From Dactylosporangium fulvum (GTDB taxonomy: Bacteria > Actinomycetota > Actinomycetes > Mycobacteriales > Micromonosporaceae), in NCBI RefSeq assembly GCF_025137375.1, contig NZ_CP073720.1, positions 4,674,501 to 4,738,500 of the forward strand: DNA of 64,000 nucleotides. Reading direction: 5' to 3'. Below the pieces are notes generated by a model. That model had not been told where the DNA came from. It did no database searches and saw only the letters and a list, made by a program, of their open reading frames with translations. The translations under genes and the position numbers were made by a program. Below, piece after piece: positions 45,901 through 55,600 of the stretch (the stretch's first letter is position 1; the number at the start of each line of letters is the position of its first letter).

Positions 45901-48900
45901 CACCTGTTCTGGACCGAGAAGGGGTCGACGGATCTGCAGATCTGGTTCGACAGCAAGATCGCCGGAACCCCGCGGGACGGCTGGCGTTTCTCCGGCCCGG
46001 AGGGTTTCGTCCAGCCGATCGAGCACGAGCCGATCCGGGTGTACCCGCCGGCCAACACGCACGAGGACGGCACCGACTTCGTCCAGCTGGTCGAGCCGTA
46101 CGGCTGGGACAACCTGTACCTGCCGAAGGACGACACCGCCTACCCGGACGCGACGTACACCCTGACGTTCAAGGAGACCCCCGGCCGGTACGCGCTGTCC
46201 TACCCGCACCAGTACCACGGCCTGCGGCCGGACCGGCCGTTCTTCTTCAGCGACGACGAGCGCACCTACTACGTCACCTCGCGGGCCGTCACCGTGAACC
46301 TCGCCCCGGCCGCCGACCCCGCCCGCGTCGACCCGGCCGCGATCGACCGCGTGCGGCGGCACTACTACCTGGGCCTGGACGAGGACCTGGAGGAGGATCT
46401 CGACGGCGCATCGGTGCAGGACCCGGCCGGGCACACCGTCGACGACGGACGCCTGGACGCGCCGCAGCAGCTGGTGGTCGCGGCCACCCAGCAGCGGCGG
46501 TACCTGTTCCAGCCGCACTTCCACGGCCGGATCGCCAACCTGGTCCAGGGAATGAGCAGCGGCGGCCCGACGAACGCGCTGAGCCGCACGATCCAGCTCG
46601 GTGAGACCGAGAACTTCGACACCCGGTACGACCCGACCGCGGTCGTGGACGCGCCGTACCCGGTGGAGGACATCGACTTCACCTACGGCGGCGGATACGC
46701 GCTCTACAACTGGGAGCTGTTCTTCCACCTGCCGTTGCTGATCGCCGACCGGCTCAGCGCGAACCAGCGGTTCGAGGAGGCACAGCGCTGGCTGCACCTC
46801 ATCTTCGACCCTACCGACAACTCCACCCTGAAGGCGCCACAGAAGTACTGGCAGACCAAGCCGCTGCACAAGCTGAGCAACGCGACGATCCTCAACGACC
46901 GCATCGACAAGATCCTCAAGATGCTGGCCGGCGGGAACCCGCCGGACGGCCTGATCGACGAGGTCGACCAGTGGCGCGACAGCCCGTTCGACCCGCACGC
47001 GATCGCCCGGCTACGGCCGACCGCGTACGCCAAGAACGTCGTGATGCGCTACCTGGACAACCTCATCGCGTGGGGCGATCAGCTGTTCCGCCGCGACACC
47101 CTGGAGTCGGTCAACGAGGCCACCCAGCTGTACGTGCTGGCAGCCCAGATCCTGGGCCCGCGGCCGTCGCTGATCCCGCCACGGGCCGTCCCGCAGGTGC
47201 AGACGTACTCCACGCTGGAACTCGACCTCGGCACGCTCTCCAACGAGCTGGTCGACATCGAATACCTGTTCGGCTCGGTCCGGCCGGACACGGTCGTGGC
47301 CAACCCGAACACCCCGCCGGTGCCGCTGCCGAAGACGCTGTACTTCGGTGTCCCGGCCAACGACAGGCTCCTCGGCTACTGGGACACGGTCGCCGACCGG
47401 CTGTTCAAGATCCGCCACTGCATGAACGTCGACGGAGTCGACCGCCGGTTGCCGCTGTTCGAGTCGCCGATCGACCCGGCGCTGCTGGTGCAGGCGAGCG
47501 CGGCCGGTGCCGACATCGCCAACGCTGTCGCCGACGCGGCGGCACCACAGCCGGTCTACCGGTTCCGTGCCCTGGCGGCGAAGGCGGTCGAGCTCAGCCA
47601 GCACGTCCAGCAGCTCGGTGCGAGCCTGACCCAGGTGCTGGAGAAGCGCGACGCCGAGGACCTCGCGGCGCTGCGTGCCGGGCAGGAGACCACGCTGCTG
47701 CGCACGATGGAACAGATCCGCGTCCAGCAGGTCGAGGCCGCCACCCGGCAGCTGGAGACCCTGCGCGCCGCGCGGGACCAGGCGATGGTCCGGTACGTGC
47801 ACTACCAGCGGCTGCAGGGCGTCGCGCAGCTGCACCGGCCGGGCGAGGGCGAGGAGATCCAGGAGGTGGCCGCGCCGACGAAGGCCGCCGTCGTCAACGG
47901 CGAGGGCACCAAGATGATCGCGTCCGAGCAGCAGCAACTCGACGAGCTGGCCACCGCGCATCGCTTCCAGGACAGCGCGCACGGCTGGGAGGCGGCCGCG
48001 ATCCTGTCGTACTACATCCCCGACCTGAGCATCGCCACGCTGCCGTGGGGCGTCGGCGGCAGCGTCAAGCTCGGCATCTCCGGCTCCGCGCTCGGCCCGG
48101 CCCTGCAAGCGATGGCCAGCCGGGAACGGGCCGGCGCGAGCAAGCACGCCGACGGGTCGGCCCGGGCCGCCATCGTGGCCGGTCTGGTGCACCGCGAGAC
48201 GGAAATGGTGCTCCAGCAGAACCTCGCCGGCAAGGAGCTCATGCAGATCGACAAGCAGCTCGCCGAGGCGGCCGTGCGCGTGCGCATCGCCACCGACGAG
48301 CTGGCCGGTCACCGGTCCCAGATGGAGCAGGCGCGCGGCACCGAGGAGTTCCTGCACAGCAAGTACACCAACGCCGAGCTGTACAACTGGATGATCGGCC
48401 GCACCGCGCAGGCGTACTTCGCCGGGTACCAGCTCGCCTTCGACGTGGCCAAGCGCGCCGAGCGGGCGTACCGCTTCGAGCTCGGCGTCGACGGCAGCTC
48501 GTTCGTGCAGTACAGCTACTGGGACAGCCTGCGCAAGGGGCTGCTCGCCGGTGAGGCGCTGCACCGCGACATCCAGCGGATGCAGGTGTCCTATCTGGAC
48601 CTCAACCGGCGCGAGCACGAGATGACCAAGCACATCTCGCTGGCGAGCCTGCACCCCGAAGGGCTGGTGGCGCTGCGTCGCCAGGGCAACTGCTACCTGG
48701 AACTGCCGGAGGCGCTGTTCGACCTCGACCAGCCCGGGCACCACCTGCGGCGGATCAAGTCGGTCAGCGTGACCATCCCGTGCACCACCGGGCCGTACAC
48801 CAACGTGACCGCCCGGCTCACCCTGCTGGCCAACCGGACCCGGGTGAGCGCGGCCGTCAGCCCCGGCTACGCCTGGACCGGGCCGGAGGACCAGCGGTTC

Positions 48901-49671
48901 CGCAGCGATTCCGGCGGCGTCCAGTCGATCGTGACCAGCACCGGCTACGAGGACGCCGGCATGTTCCAGACCAACTTCGACGACGAGCGGTACCTGCCGT
49001 TCGAGGGCGCCGGCGCGATCGGGGCGTGGCGGATCGAACTGCCCGACACGTTCCGGCAGTTCGACTACGAGTCGATCAGCGACGTGATCCTGCACGTGCG
49101 CTACACCGCCCGCGACGGCGGCGCGCAGCTGCGCGCCGCCGCGAAGGCCGACCTGGCGGCCGCCATCACCAGCATGCCGGTCGGTGAAGGTGCCGCCGGG
49201 CTGTACCGGATGGTGTCGGGCCGCACCGACCTCGGCGACGGCTGGCCGCGGTTCCTGCACCCCGACGGGGCCGCGCCGCACATCCTGACGGTGCCGCTGG
49301 GCCGCGACCGGTTCCCGGCACACGTGCGGGACCGGGCGCTGAAGGTGAACGCGGCGGCGGTGTTCGTCCGGCTCGCCGACGGCCTCACGTACGACCCGGC
49401 CGACCCGATCGAGCTGCGGCTCACCGGCCCGGCCGGCCCGCCCGCCGAGCTGTCGCTGGCCGTGTCACCGGCCGAACTCGGTGGCCTGCCCGCGGCCGGG
49501 ACGGCGTTCGCCCAGGGGGTACCGGTGTCCGCCGAGACCCCGTGGCGGTTGGAGATCCGCTCGATCCCGGCCGCGCTGGCCGAGACCGTGACCATCGGCG
49601 GCACGACCGTGACCCGATTCAAGGAAGGAGTGCTCGCTGATGTCGGCGTCGTCTTCGGCTACACGTTCTGA
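39910..49671 (+). CDS. Tc toxin complex subunit A (TcA), insecticidal-type pore-forming translocon
   Basis: 3253 residues, somewhat larger than Photorhabdus TcdA1 (about 2500). No signal peptide. Order: transthyretin/CarboxypepD-like domain (about 15-105); helical region; VRP1-like motif SLFGSLDACACEHCKSVAG (about 550-585); an inserted phage-tail-like segment (about 805-895); long helical shell; SACATTSRLKQAISSAQQFV (about 1750); neuraminidase-like region with VWEAARKVFLFPENWIEPEL (about 1810); LYNWELFFHLPLLIADRLS (about 2265); and a strongly conserved C-terminal channel/TcB-binding part (KYTNAELYNWMIGRTAQAYF, GYAW-type segments, YWDSLRKGLLAGEALHRDI, ERYLPFEGAGAIGAWRIELP). TcA pentamers bind target cells and inject the effector held by TcB-TcC. 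ATG at 39910 is preferred over 39748 on domain grounds. The next gene overlaps by 32 bases. Confidence 0.92.
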   Translation: MTLELDRTGSATAAPAEGTRTVRGTVTFAGGRGIAGRTVIAWHKRLRGESELGRTVTGADGGYEITYPPGGTPVDLLVRVYAQDGTTVAAESPVIFSAGEVESVPLTVDGGPLATWSEYEQMMQELQPHLGGVQLADLAQRTGQRDLSLLAGKVKRPAEQLAALVVAHKLARRTGLQPEVHYGYVRQQLPTNLSALLATEPEVRVRALEEAVRQRIVPGVLHDRIEQIETAFRAAAAKYGAGPAPIAKLLGGLLDQPADRETFLARYAAHVDDAARDRAETDPARFWTQLAGDPRLGPKVPELQFTMQVAALTGGHAPLVNRLRAMRSAGEAPAFRHLAKLGVADWKTVITSQPVPAADQVPAEITGADHATRVTRYAETLERIVTDAMPTQVLAYRAQADQTRAAGLRAFWTNVTARGVVFELGAVKVESFLAAHPELLQGVTDTEAVTRELRATQRVFNLTRRHTETAALLDAGLTSATDIAKLNHDDFVERYGHVFPDADRAGQVHARAATVAASAMATVAAYSPQYNTVDVASVLTPNAVDVPTLTSLFGSLDACACEHCKSVAGPAAYYAEILEFLSQRGAESPFGNALKVMLARRPDLGDIELTCENTNTELPYIDLVNEVLEQAVAPFAPFTVPVALAADLDLRKVPDPIRAPFAQAGYPLSAGQVVYVVLKGQRWHLSDGSVRFDLSRGSTMSTTITVTAMTYQTGADAGRLAASPEHVNTRAYDVLRSSVFPLDLPLDLWRAETAAMLGHFGADRASLLTEFAPSSPWTAFNRPEVVGERLGLAPAERVLLTGGMPVRAATTGPLTALSDLRTVDGVALTAGQLVLVKDQTDQSQNGVYTVSAGAWSRADAPGLVAVAEGTANQVTTWRLVPTATGHRGERVMPWHFYGLAQTGNPVEVFNGSSMPVVQQLDWLSALTWVTKVVDRLAVSYEELVELLTTRYVNPDAAVRIVSAQSTDPTTGELWKLKLTGVTETFLARLHLFVRLWRRLGWTTTELDATLAVFQGAPAQPFTLTVLRGCLAVQLLATRLGLTREQVLTFWSPLPVTGPDPLYQRLFTNPAVVDPVNPAFVPVNGAVSVAAEPPANRATLAAALGVNDGELAILLAALAPIGPLDLAKLSGLYRHVLLARGLGLSVGDLLTFKAMTGLTDVFLPQNPHNVLFLAELLDRVAAAGTSVAELDHLLHHRGSAATTPADSAITAVLDDVRTAVRALHEQDTAVVDREGTALRSRLAALGWPDELIDDLLVALSPDAVYSASLASLPPGFQVPADLRGRVEWAQGVLRVTGPLTVAERELLSAAAPTATAFLAAVKQIFAAARSAVTRLAVRWPTFHAPLKGLPAGVVFPAEIKARVFYDAPARRLCFRGAMTAADRRLLHSLSTEGFYRAAVEELYAAVAQYQPEPGNVLVSTADAARLFDEPVMILQRYAIVLARVLAFVRVEQGTEIVVQHLAEALAVPTHTVRALLTGTLHAGTAAEQFAIADLLEPAYLDSEPETTITAAGFPHQFATVRRLAKTHRLTGLLRLQPGQLHWLGMPGVPVRPAHWLSVTPVSTGWLHPDELAVTEPVDPSPARFAAWLRLVDLAAVRDRVPGGADTVERMFADARATGATTATVLGGLATRTGWVTADLTALAAKPVLDLTAVDRFADETALARLIPAIGRITRLGASVAQTVAFTAPALTAADARAAVQLVRARSTVDEWPRVARPLRDRLREIQRKALVSYLVTNPDPAKGQHWRDANGLYGHFLIDTEMSACATTSRLKQAISSAQQFVQRCLLGLETGPKMTNSGWRDWPWMKQYRVWEAARKVFLFPENWIEPELRADRSPLFRAAEAELGQDDVTSEAAERVVAGYIHKLSMIARLEIAGIYRVGSSDIHVFGRVPGTPTPLFYHRRFLGGRWTAWEPVDLDITERHILPVVWKDRLFLFWPVYTETPVPVYGGSGPVPDPSPNELDIQLAWSEYVDGKWQPRRITTQRVRSDLGAVGPRGDHLFWTEKGSTDLQIWFDSKIAGTPRDGWRFSGPEGFVQPIEHEPIRVYPPANTHEDGTDFVQLVEPYGWDNLYLPKDDTAYPDATYTLTFKETPGRYALSYPHQYHGLRPDRPFFFSDDERTYYVTSRAVTVNLAPAADPARVDPAAIDRVRRHYYLGLDEDLEEDLDGASVQDPAGHTVDDGRLDAPQQLVVAATQQRRYLFQPHFHGRIANLVQGMSSGGPTNALSRTIQLGETENFDTRYDPTAVVDAPYPVEDIDFTYGGGYALYNWELFFHLPLLIADRLSANQRFEEAQRWLHLIFDPTDNSTLKAPQKYWQTKPLHKLSNATILNDRIDKILKMLAGGNPPDGLIDEVDQWRDSPFDPHAIARLRPTAYAKNVVMRYLDNLIAWGDQLFRRDTLESVNEATQLYVLAAQILGPRPSLIPPRAVPQVQTYSTLELDLGTLSNELVDIEYLFGSVRPDTVVANPNTPPVPLPKTLYFGVPANDRLLGYWDTVADRLFKIRHCMNVDGVDRRLPLFESPIDPALLVQASAAGADIANAVADAAAPQPVYRFRALAAKAVELSQHVQQLGASLTQVLEKRDAEDLAALRAGQETTLLRTMEQIRVQQVEAATRQLETLRAARDQAMVRYVHYQRLQGVAQLHRPGEGEEIQEVAAPTKAAVVNGEGTKMIASEQQQLDELATAHRFQDSAHGWEAAAILSYYIPDLSIATLPWGVGGSVKLGISGSALGPALQAMASRERAGASKHADGSARAAIVAGLVHRETEMVLQQNLAGKELMQIDKQLAEAAVRVRIATDELAGHRSQMEQARGTEEFLHSKYTNAELYNWMIGRTAQAYFAGYQLAFDVAKRAERAYRFELGVDGSSFVQYSYWDSLRKGLLAGEALHRDIQRMQVSYLDLNRREHEMTKHISLASLHPEGLVALRRQGNCYLELPEALFDLDQPGHHLRRIKSVSVTIPCTTGPYTNVTARLTLLANRTRVSAAVSPGYAWTGPEDQRFRSDSGGVQSIVTSTGYEDAGMFQTNFDDERYLPFEGAGAIGAWRIELPDTFRQFDYESISDVILHVRYTARDGGAQLRAAAKADLAAAITSMPVGEGAAGLYRMVSGRTDLGDGWPRFLHPDGAAPHILTVPLGRDRFPAHVRDRALKVNAAAVFVRLADGLTYDPADPIELRLTGPAGPPAELSLAVSPAELGGLPAAGTAFAQGVPVSAETPWRLEIRSIPAALAETVTIGGTTVTRFKEGVLADVGVVFGYTF

Positions 49672-52600
49672 GGCCGTTGCCCGGCCGGAATCCCCGGCCG
49701 CTGCTCAGGCAGCGCATCAGCCGCGCGGGTTCGCCGATCCACCGGCGGTCACGGTGCCGGCCGGCGGCGGCGCGATCCGCGGGATGGACGAGACGTTCGC
49801 GATCAACCCGGCCACCGGTACCGGCTCGCTCAGCGTGCCGATCCCGGTGAGCCCGGGGCGGGGCGGGTTCGGGCCGGCGCTGACGCTGCGGTACGACTCC
49901 GGGGCCGGCAACGGCGCGTTCGGCCTCGGCTGGAGCCTCGGCCTTCCCGCGGTGGCCCGCTCGACCGACCGGCGGTTGCCGGCCTACGGCCAGGACGACG
50001 TGTTCGTCCTGGCCGGGGCGGAGGACCTGGTGCCCGAACTCGACGGCACCGGCACCCCGGTGGTGCTGGACCGGCCGGAACATGCGCCCGGCCACCGCAT
50101 CGACCGGTACCGCCCCCGGGTGGAGGGCGCGTTCGCACGGGTCGAGCGGTGGACCCGCCACGCCGACGGGGACGTGCACTGGCGGACCGCCGGCGGTGAC
50201 GGCACCACGACCGTCTACGGGGAGAACCCGCAGGCGCGCATCGCCGACCCGGCCGCGCGGCAACGGGTGTTCAGCTGGCTCATCTGCCGCCGGTACGACG
50301 ACCGGGGCAACGCGATGGAGTTCGAGTACCGGGGCGAGGACAGCCTCGGAGTGGACACCGGCGCACCGGCCGAACTGCACCGCACCCCGGCCGGGCGGGT
50401 CGCCCACCGGTACCTCAAACGCATCCGCTACGGCAACCGGGTCTCCCGGCTCGCCGACCCGCAGCCGGCCGCACCCGACTGGGCGTTCGAAGTGGTGTTC
50501 GACTACGGCGACCACGACCCGCAACACCCGACACCGCAACCCGACCGGCCGTGGCCGGCCCGCCTGGACCCGTTCTCCGATCACCGGCCCGGGTTCGACC
50601 TGCGCGTCTACCGGCTGTGCCGGCGGGTGCTGATGTTCCACCACTTCCCGGCCGAGCCCGGCGTCGGCGCGGACTGCCTGGTCCGGGCGACCGAACTGCG
50701 GTATCACGGCGACCCCGGGCGCGGGCAGCCCATCGCGAGCCTGTTGGCGTCGGCCACCGTCCACGCGTACCGCCGGTCGGGCGCCGGCTACCTGCGCCGG
50801 TCGATGCCACCGGTGGAGTGCGACTACAGCACGGCGACCTTCGCCGAGGACGTGCGGGAGGCCGGCCCCGACGCTCCCGCCGGACCGGCGGCCTGGGTCG
50901 ACCTCGACGGCGACGGGATCTCCGGTGCGCTGGTGGAGTCCGGCGGCAGCTGGCTCTACCACCGCAACGACGGCGACGGCCGGCTGGCACCGGCCGTCGC
51001 GGTCGCCGCCCAGCCGGTCCCGCGCGCCCTGGCCGGGACGCGGCGGCAGCTGCTGGACCTGACCGGCAACGGCACCCTCGACGTCGTCTCGTTCGACGGC
51101 CCGGTCCCCGGGTTCACCGAACGCGACGGCGACGGCTGGGGACCGTTCCGGGCGTTCGAGCGGCTGCCCGCCGACCTGGACCGCGCCGACGCCCGGCTCG
51201 TCGACCTCGACGGTGACGGGCACGCCGACCTGCTGCTCACCGACACCGACGCGATCACGTGGTACCCGTCGCTGGGCGCCGCCGGGTTCGGTGACGCCCG
51301 CCGCCGCCCGCACCCGCTGGACGACGAGACCGGGCCGCGCCTGGTGCTCGCCGACCGGACCGGATCGGTGTACCTGGCCGACATGTCCGGGGACGGGCTG
51401 CCGGACGTGGTACGGGTCCGCAACGGCGACGTCTCGTACTGGCCGAACCTCGGCCACGGCCGCTTCGGCGCCCGGGTGCCGATGGCCGGCGCCCCGGTCC
51501 TCGCCCCGCCGGAGTCCTTCGACCAGCGGCGGGTCCGGCTCGCCGACGTCGACGGTACCGGCGTGGCTGACCTGCTCTACCTCGACGGCGACGGCGTGCG
51601 GGTGTGGCTGAACCAGTCCGGCAACGGCTTCGCCGCGCCGCACCACATCGCGCACGTCCCGCCGACCGCCACCGCGACCGACGTCACCGTCACCGACCTG
51701 CTCGGCAACGGCACCGCCTGCCTGGTGTGGCCGGCGCCGCGGCACGGGACCGCCGGTGACCGGCTGCGCTACCTGGACCTGATGGGCGGGGTCAAGCCGT
51801 ACCTGCTCGTCGGCGTGCGCAACAACCTCGGCGCCGAGACCCGGGTCGGGTACGCCTCGTCGACCCGGTTCTACCTCGCCGACCGGGCCGCCGGGCGGTC
51901 GTGGGCGACCCGGCTGCCGTTCCCGGTGCACGTCGTCACCGAGGTACAGACCCTCGACCACGTCAGCCACAGCCGGTTCGTCGCCCGGTACACCTACCAT
52001 CACGGCGCCTACGACGGCGTGGAGCGGGAGTTCCGGGGCTTCGGCCTGGTCGAGCAGACCGACGCGGAGACCGTCGGCACCGACGCGGACGTGCTGACCA
52101 CGCCGCCGGTGCTGACCCGCACCTGGTTCCACACCGGCCTGCACGACCCGGGCGGTGCGACAGCCGGGCAACTGCGGCAGGAGTACTGGGACGGCGACCC
52201 GATCGTGCGCCTGCCCGCGACCACGCTGCCGGAAGGGCTGTCCGACGCCGATCGCCGGGACGCGGTGCGCGCCCTGCGGGGCACGATGCTGCGCCAGGAG
52301 GTGTACGCGCAGGACCGCACCGACCGGGAAGGGCTGCCGTACACGGTGACCGAACGCCGCCCCGCGCTCCGGCTGGTGCAGCCGCGCGGGTGCAACGACC
52401 ATCCGGTGTTCCTGGTGCACGAGCACGAGACGGTCGACGCGGCGTACGACCGCGCCACCTACCACGCCGGTGACCAGACGGTCCCCGACCCCCGGGTCAG
52501 CCACGGCGTCACCCTGGACGTCGACAGCTTCGGCAACGTGCTGCGCGCCGTGCGCGTCACCTACGGCCGCCGGCACCCCGATCCCGATCCGGCCCTGAGC

Positions 52601-55600
52601 GAGGCCGACCGGGCGGCGCAGCACCGGCTGCACGTGTCCACCGTGGACCACCGGATGACCGCCGCGGTGACCGGTCCGGTCGCCCACCGCACCCCACTGC
52701 CGGCCGAGCAGCGCCGCTTCGAACTGCTCGGCCCGCCCGCCCAGCCCGGCCGGCTGTTCACCGCCGAGGAACTGCGCGTCGCCGCCGACGGGGCGCGTCG
52801 GCTGCTGGAGCACCGCCGCACCCTGTACCGGCGGGACGACCTGACCGGGCCGCTGCCGCTGGGTTCACTGGAGTCGCTGGCGCTGCCGTACGAGTCGTAC
52901 TCGCTGGCGCTGACACCGGAGATGGTCATGCAGGCGTACGGCGACCGGGTCGACGACGCGGTGCTGGCCGAAGCCGGGTACGTCCACAGCGCAGACGCGG
53001 GCTGGTGGGTGCCGTCCGGGCGGGTGCACTTCGCGGCCGGCGGCACCCCGCAGGCCGAGCTGTCGCTGGCCCGGGCGCACTTCTTCCTCCCGGTCCGGTT
53101 CACCGATCCGTTCGGCGCCACCACGATCGCCGGGTACGACCCGTACGACCTGGCCGTTGTCGACGTGCGCGACGCGCTCGGCAACCGCACCACCGTCGGT
53201 GAACGGGACGCGGCCGGGCAGATCGTCGCGGGCGGCTTCGACTACCGCGTGCTGCAACCGCGGCTGGTCACCGACGCCAACCGCAACCGCAGCGAGGTCG
53301 CGTTCGACGTGCACGGTGCCGTCGTCGGCACCGCCGTGCGCGGCAAACCGGGTGAACCGGTGGGTGACTCGCTCGACGGGTTCACCGCCGACCTGCCCGA
53401 GGACGTGCTCGCGGGCGAGGTCACCGATCCGGCCGGGCTGCTCGGCGCCGCCACCACCCGGCTGATCCACGATCTGTTCGCCTACCACCGCTCCCGAGGC
53501 GACACCCAGCCGCAGGGGCCGGTCGTGCACACCCTGGTCCGGGAGACCCACGCCACCGACCAGCCGGCCGGGGAACCGGTCCGGATCCAGCACACCGTGA
53601 CGTACTCCGACGGATTCGGCCGGATCGTGCAGACGAAGGCGACGGCCGCACCCGGCCCGGTCGCCGACGGCGGCCCGATCGTGACGCCACGCTGGATCGC
53701 CACCGGCTGGACCGTCTTCAACGCCAAGGGCAGCCCGGTCCGCGAGTACGAGCCGTTCTTCACCGGCACCCACCGCTTCGAGGCCGACCGCACCGCCGGG
53801 GTGAGCGCGACCCGGTGCCACGACGCGGCACAGCGGGTCGTGGCCGTGCTGCGGCCCGATCACAGCTGGGACAAGGTGGTCTTCGACCCGTGGCGGCAGG
53901 AGACCTGGGACGGCAACGACACCGTCCTGCTGGATCCGCGCACCGACCCGGATCTGGCCGTGTTCGCCGCGCTGCTGCCGGCCGGGGACTACCTGCCGAC
54001 CTGGTACGCGCAACGGGTGGACGGCGGGCTCGGCGCCGAGGAACGCGACGCGGCGGTCAAGGCGGCCGCGCACGCCGCCACGCCCACGGTCACGCACCTG
54101 GACAGCCTGGGCCGGGCGTTTCGCACCCGGACCGAGGCCGGCGGGACGGAACCCGCCGAACTGACCCGGCTGACGCTGGACGTCGAGGGCAACGAACTCG
54201 AGGTCCGCGACGGGCTCGACCGCCTGGTCCTGCGCACCGACCTGGGGTTCGGCGGCCGGCTGCTGCGCCAGGCCGGGATGGACACCGGTGTCCGGCGGGT
54301 GCTCACCGATGTCGCCGGGCAGCTGCGGGCCACCTGGGACGACCGCGGGCATCGGGTGCGCACCACGTACGACGCGTTGCGCCGCCCGGTCGAGGCGCAC
54401 CTGCTCGCCGGTACGGAACCCGAACGCGTCATCGGCCGGACCGTGCACGGCGAGACGCTGCCCGACGCCGAGGACCGCAACCTGCGCGGCACCGTGCACG
54501 CGGTCTACGACAGCGCCGGGCGCAGCACCACCGAACGCCGGGACTTCAAGGGCAACCCGCTGACCGCGACCCGCCGGTTCACCGCCGGTTACCGCGACGT
54601 CCCGGACTGGTCGGCCGATCCGCCGCTGGACACCGACACGTACACGACGCACACCCGCTACGACGCGCTGAACCGGCCCATCCAGCAGGCCGGCCCGTAC
54701 TGCGGCGACCGGACCGACGTGGTGCGGCCCGGCTACGACATCAGCGGCAGGCTCACCCGGCTCGACGTGTGGACCCGCCGGCCGGTACCCACCGGCCTGC
54801 TGGACCCGGGCGGCGCGGACCTGCACGCGGTCACCGAGCTCGACCACGACGCGGCCGGGCGGCGCGCGCGCGTCGTGCACGGCAACGGGACGGTCACCAC
54901 GTACACCTACGATCCCGCCACCAGCCGGCTGCGCCGCCTTGTGACCCGCCGCGCCGCCGAGGTGCTGCAGGACCTCCGCCACACCTTCGACCCGGTCGGC
55001 AACATCACGGCGGTACGGGACGCGGCACAGCAGACCGCCTTCTTCGCCGGCCAGGTCGTGCAATCCGGCGCGGACTACACCTACGACGCGCTGTACCGCC
55101 TCGTCGAAGCCGGCGGGCGCGAACAGCTCGCCGGCGCACCGGGAACCGGGCCGGACCTGCCCGGGCCCGCGATCCACCCCGGCGACGGGGCCGCGGTCGG
55201 CCGCTACACCGAGCGGTGCCGCTACGACCCGGTCGGGAACCTGCTCGAACTGGTGCACCAGTCGGCCCGGCCCGGTGCCGGGTGGACGCGCCGGCACACG
55301 TACACCGAGCACAGCAACCGGCTCGTCGCCACCAGCATCGGGTCCGGTCCGGAAGAGACCTACGAGCATGACGCGCACGGCAACATGACCCGGATGCCGC
55401 ACCTGCCGCTGATGGCGTGGGACCACGCCGACCGGCTGCGCGCCGTCGCCCGGCAGGTGGTCACCGACGGCACGCCGGAGACGACGTACTACGTCTACGA
55501 CGCCGCCGGGGAACGGGTGCGCGCGGTCACCGAGCGGTCAGCCACCGGCGCGGCGGCACCCACCCGGGCCGCCGAACGCCGGTATCTCGGCGGGTTCGAG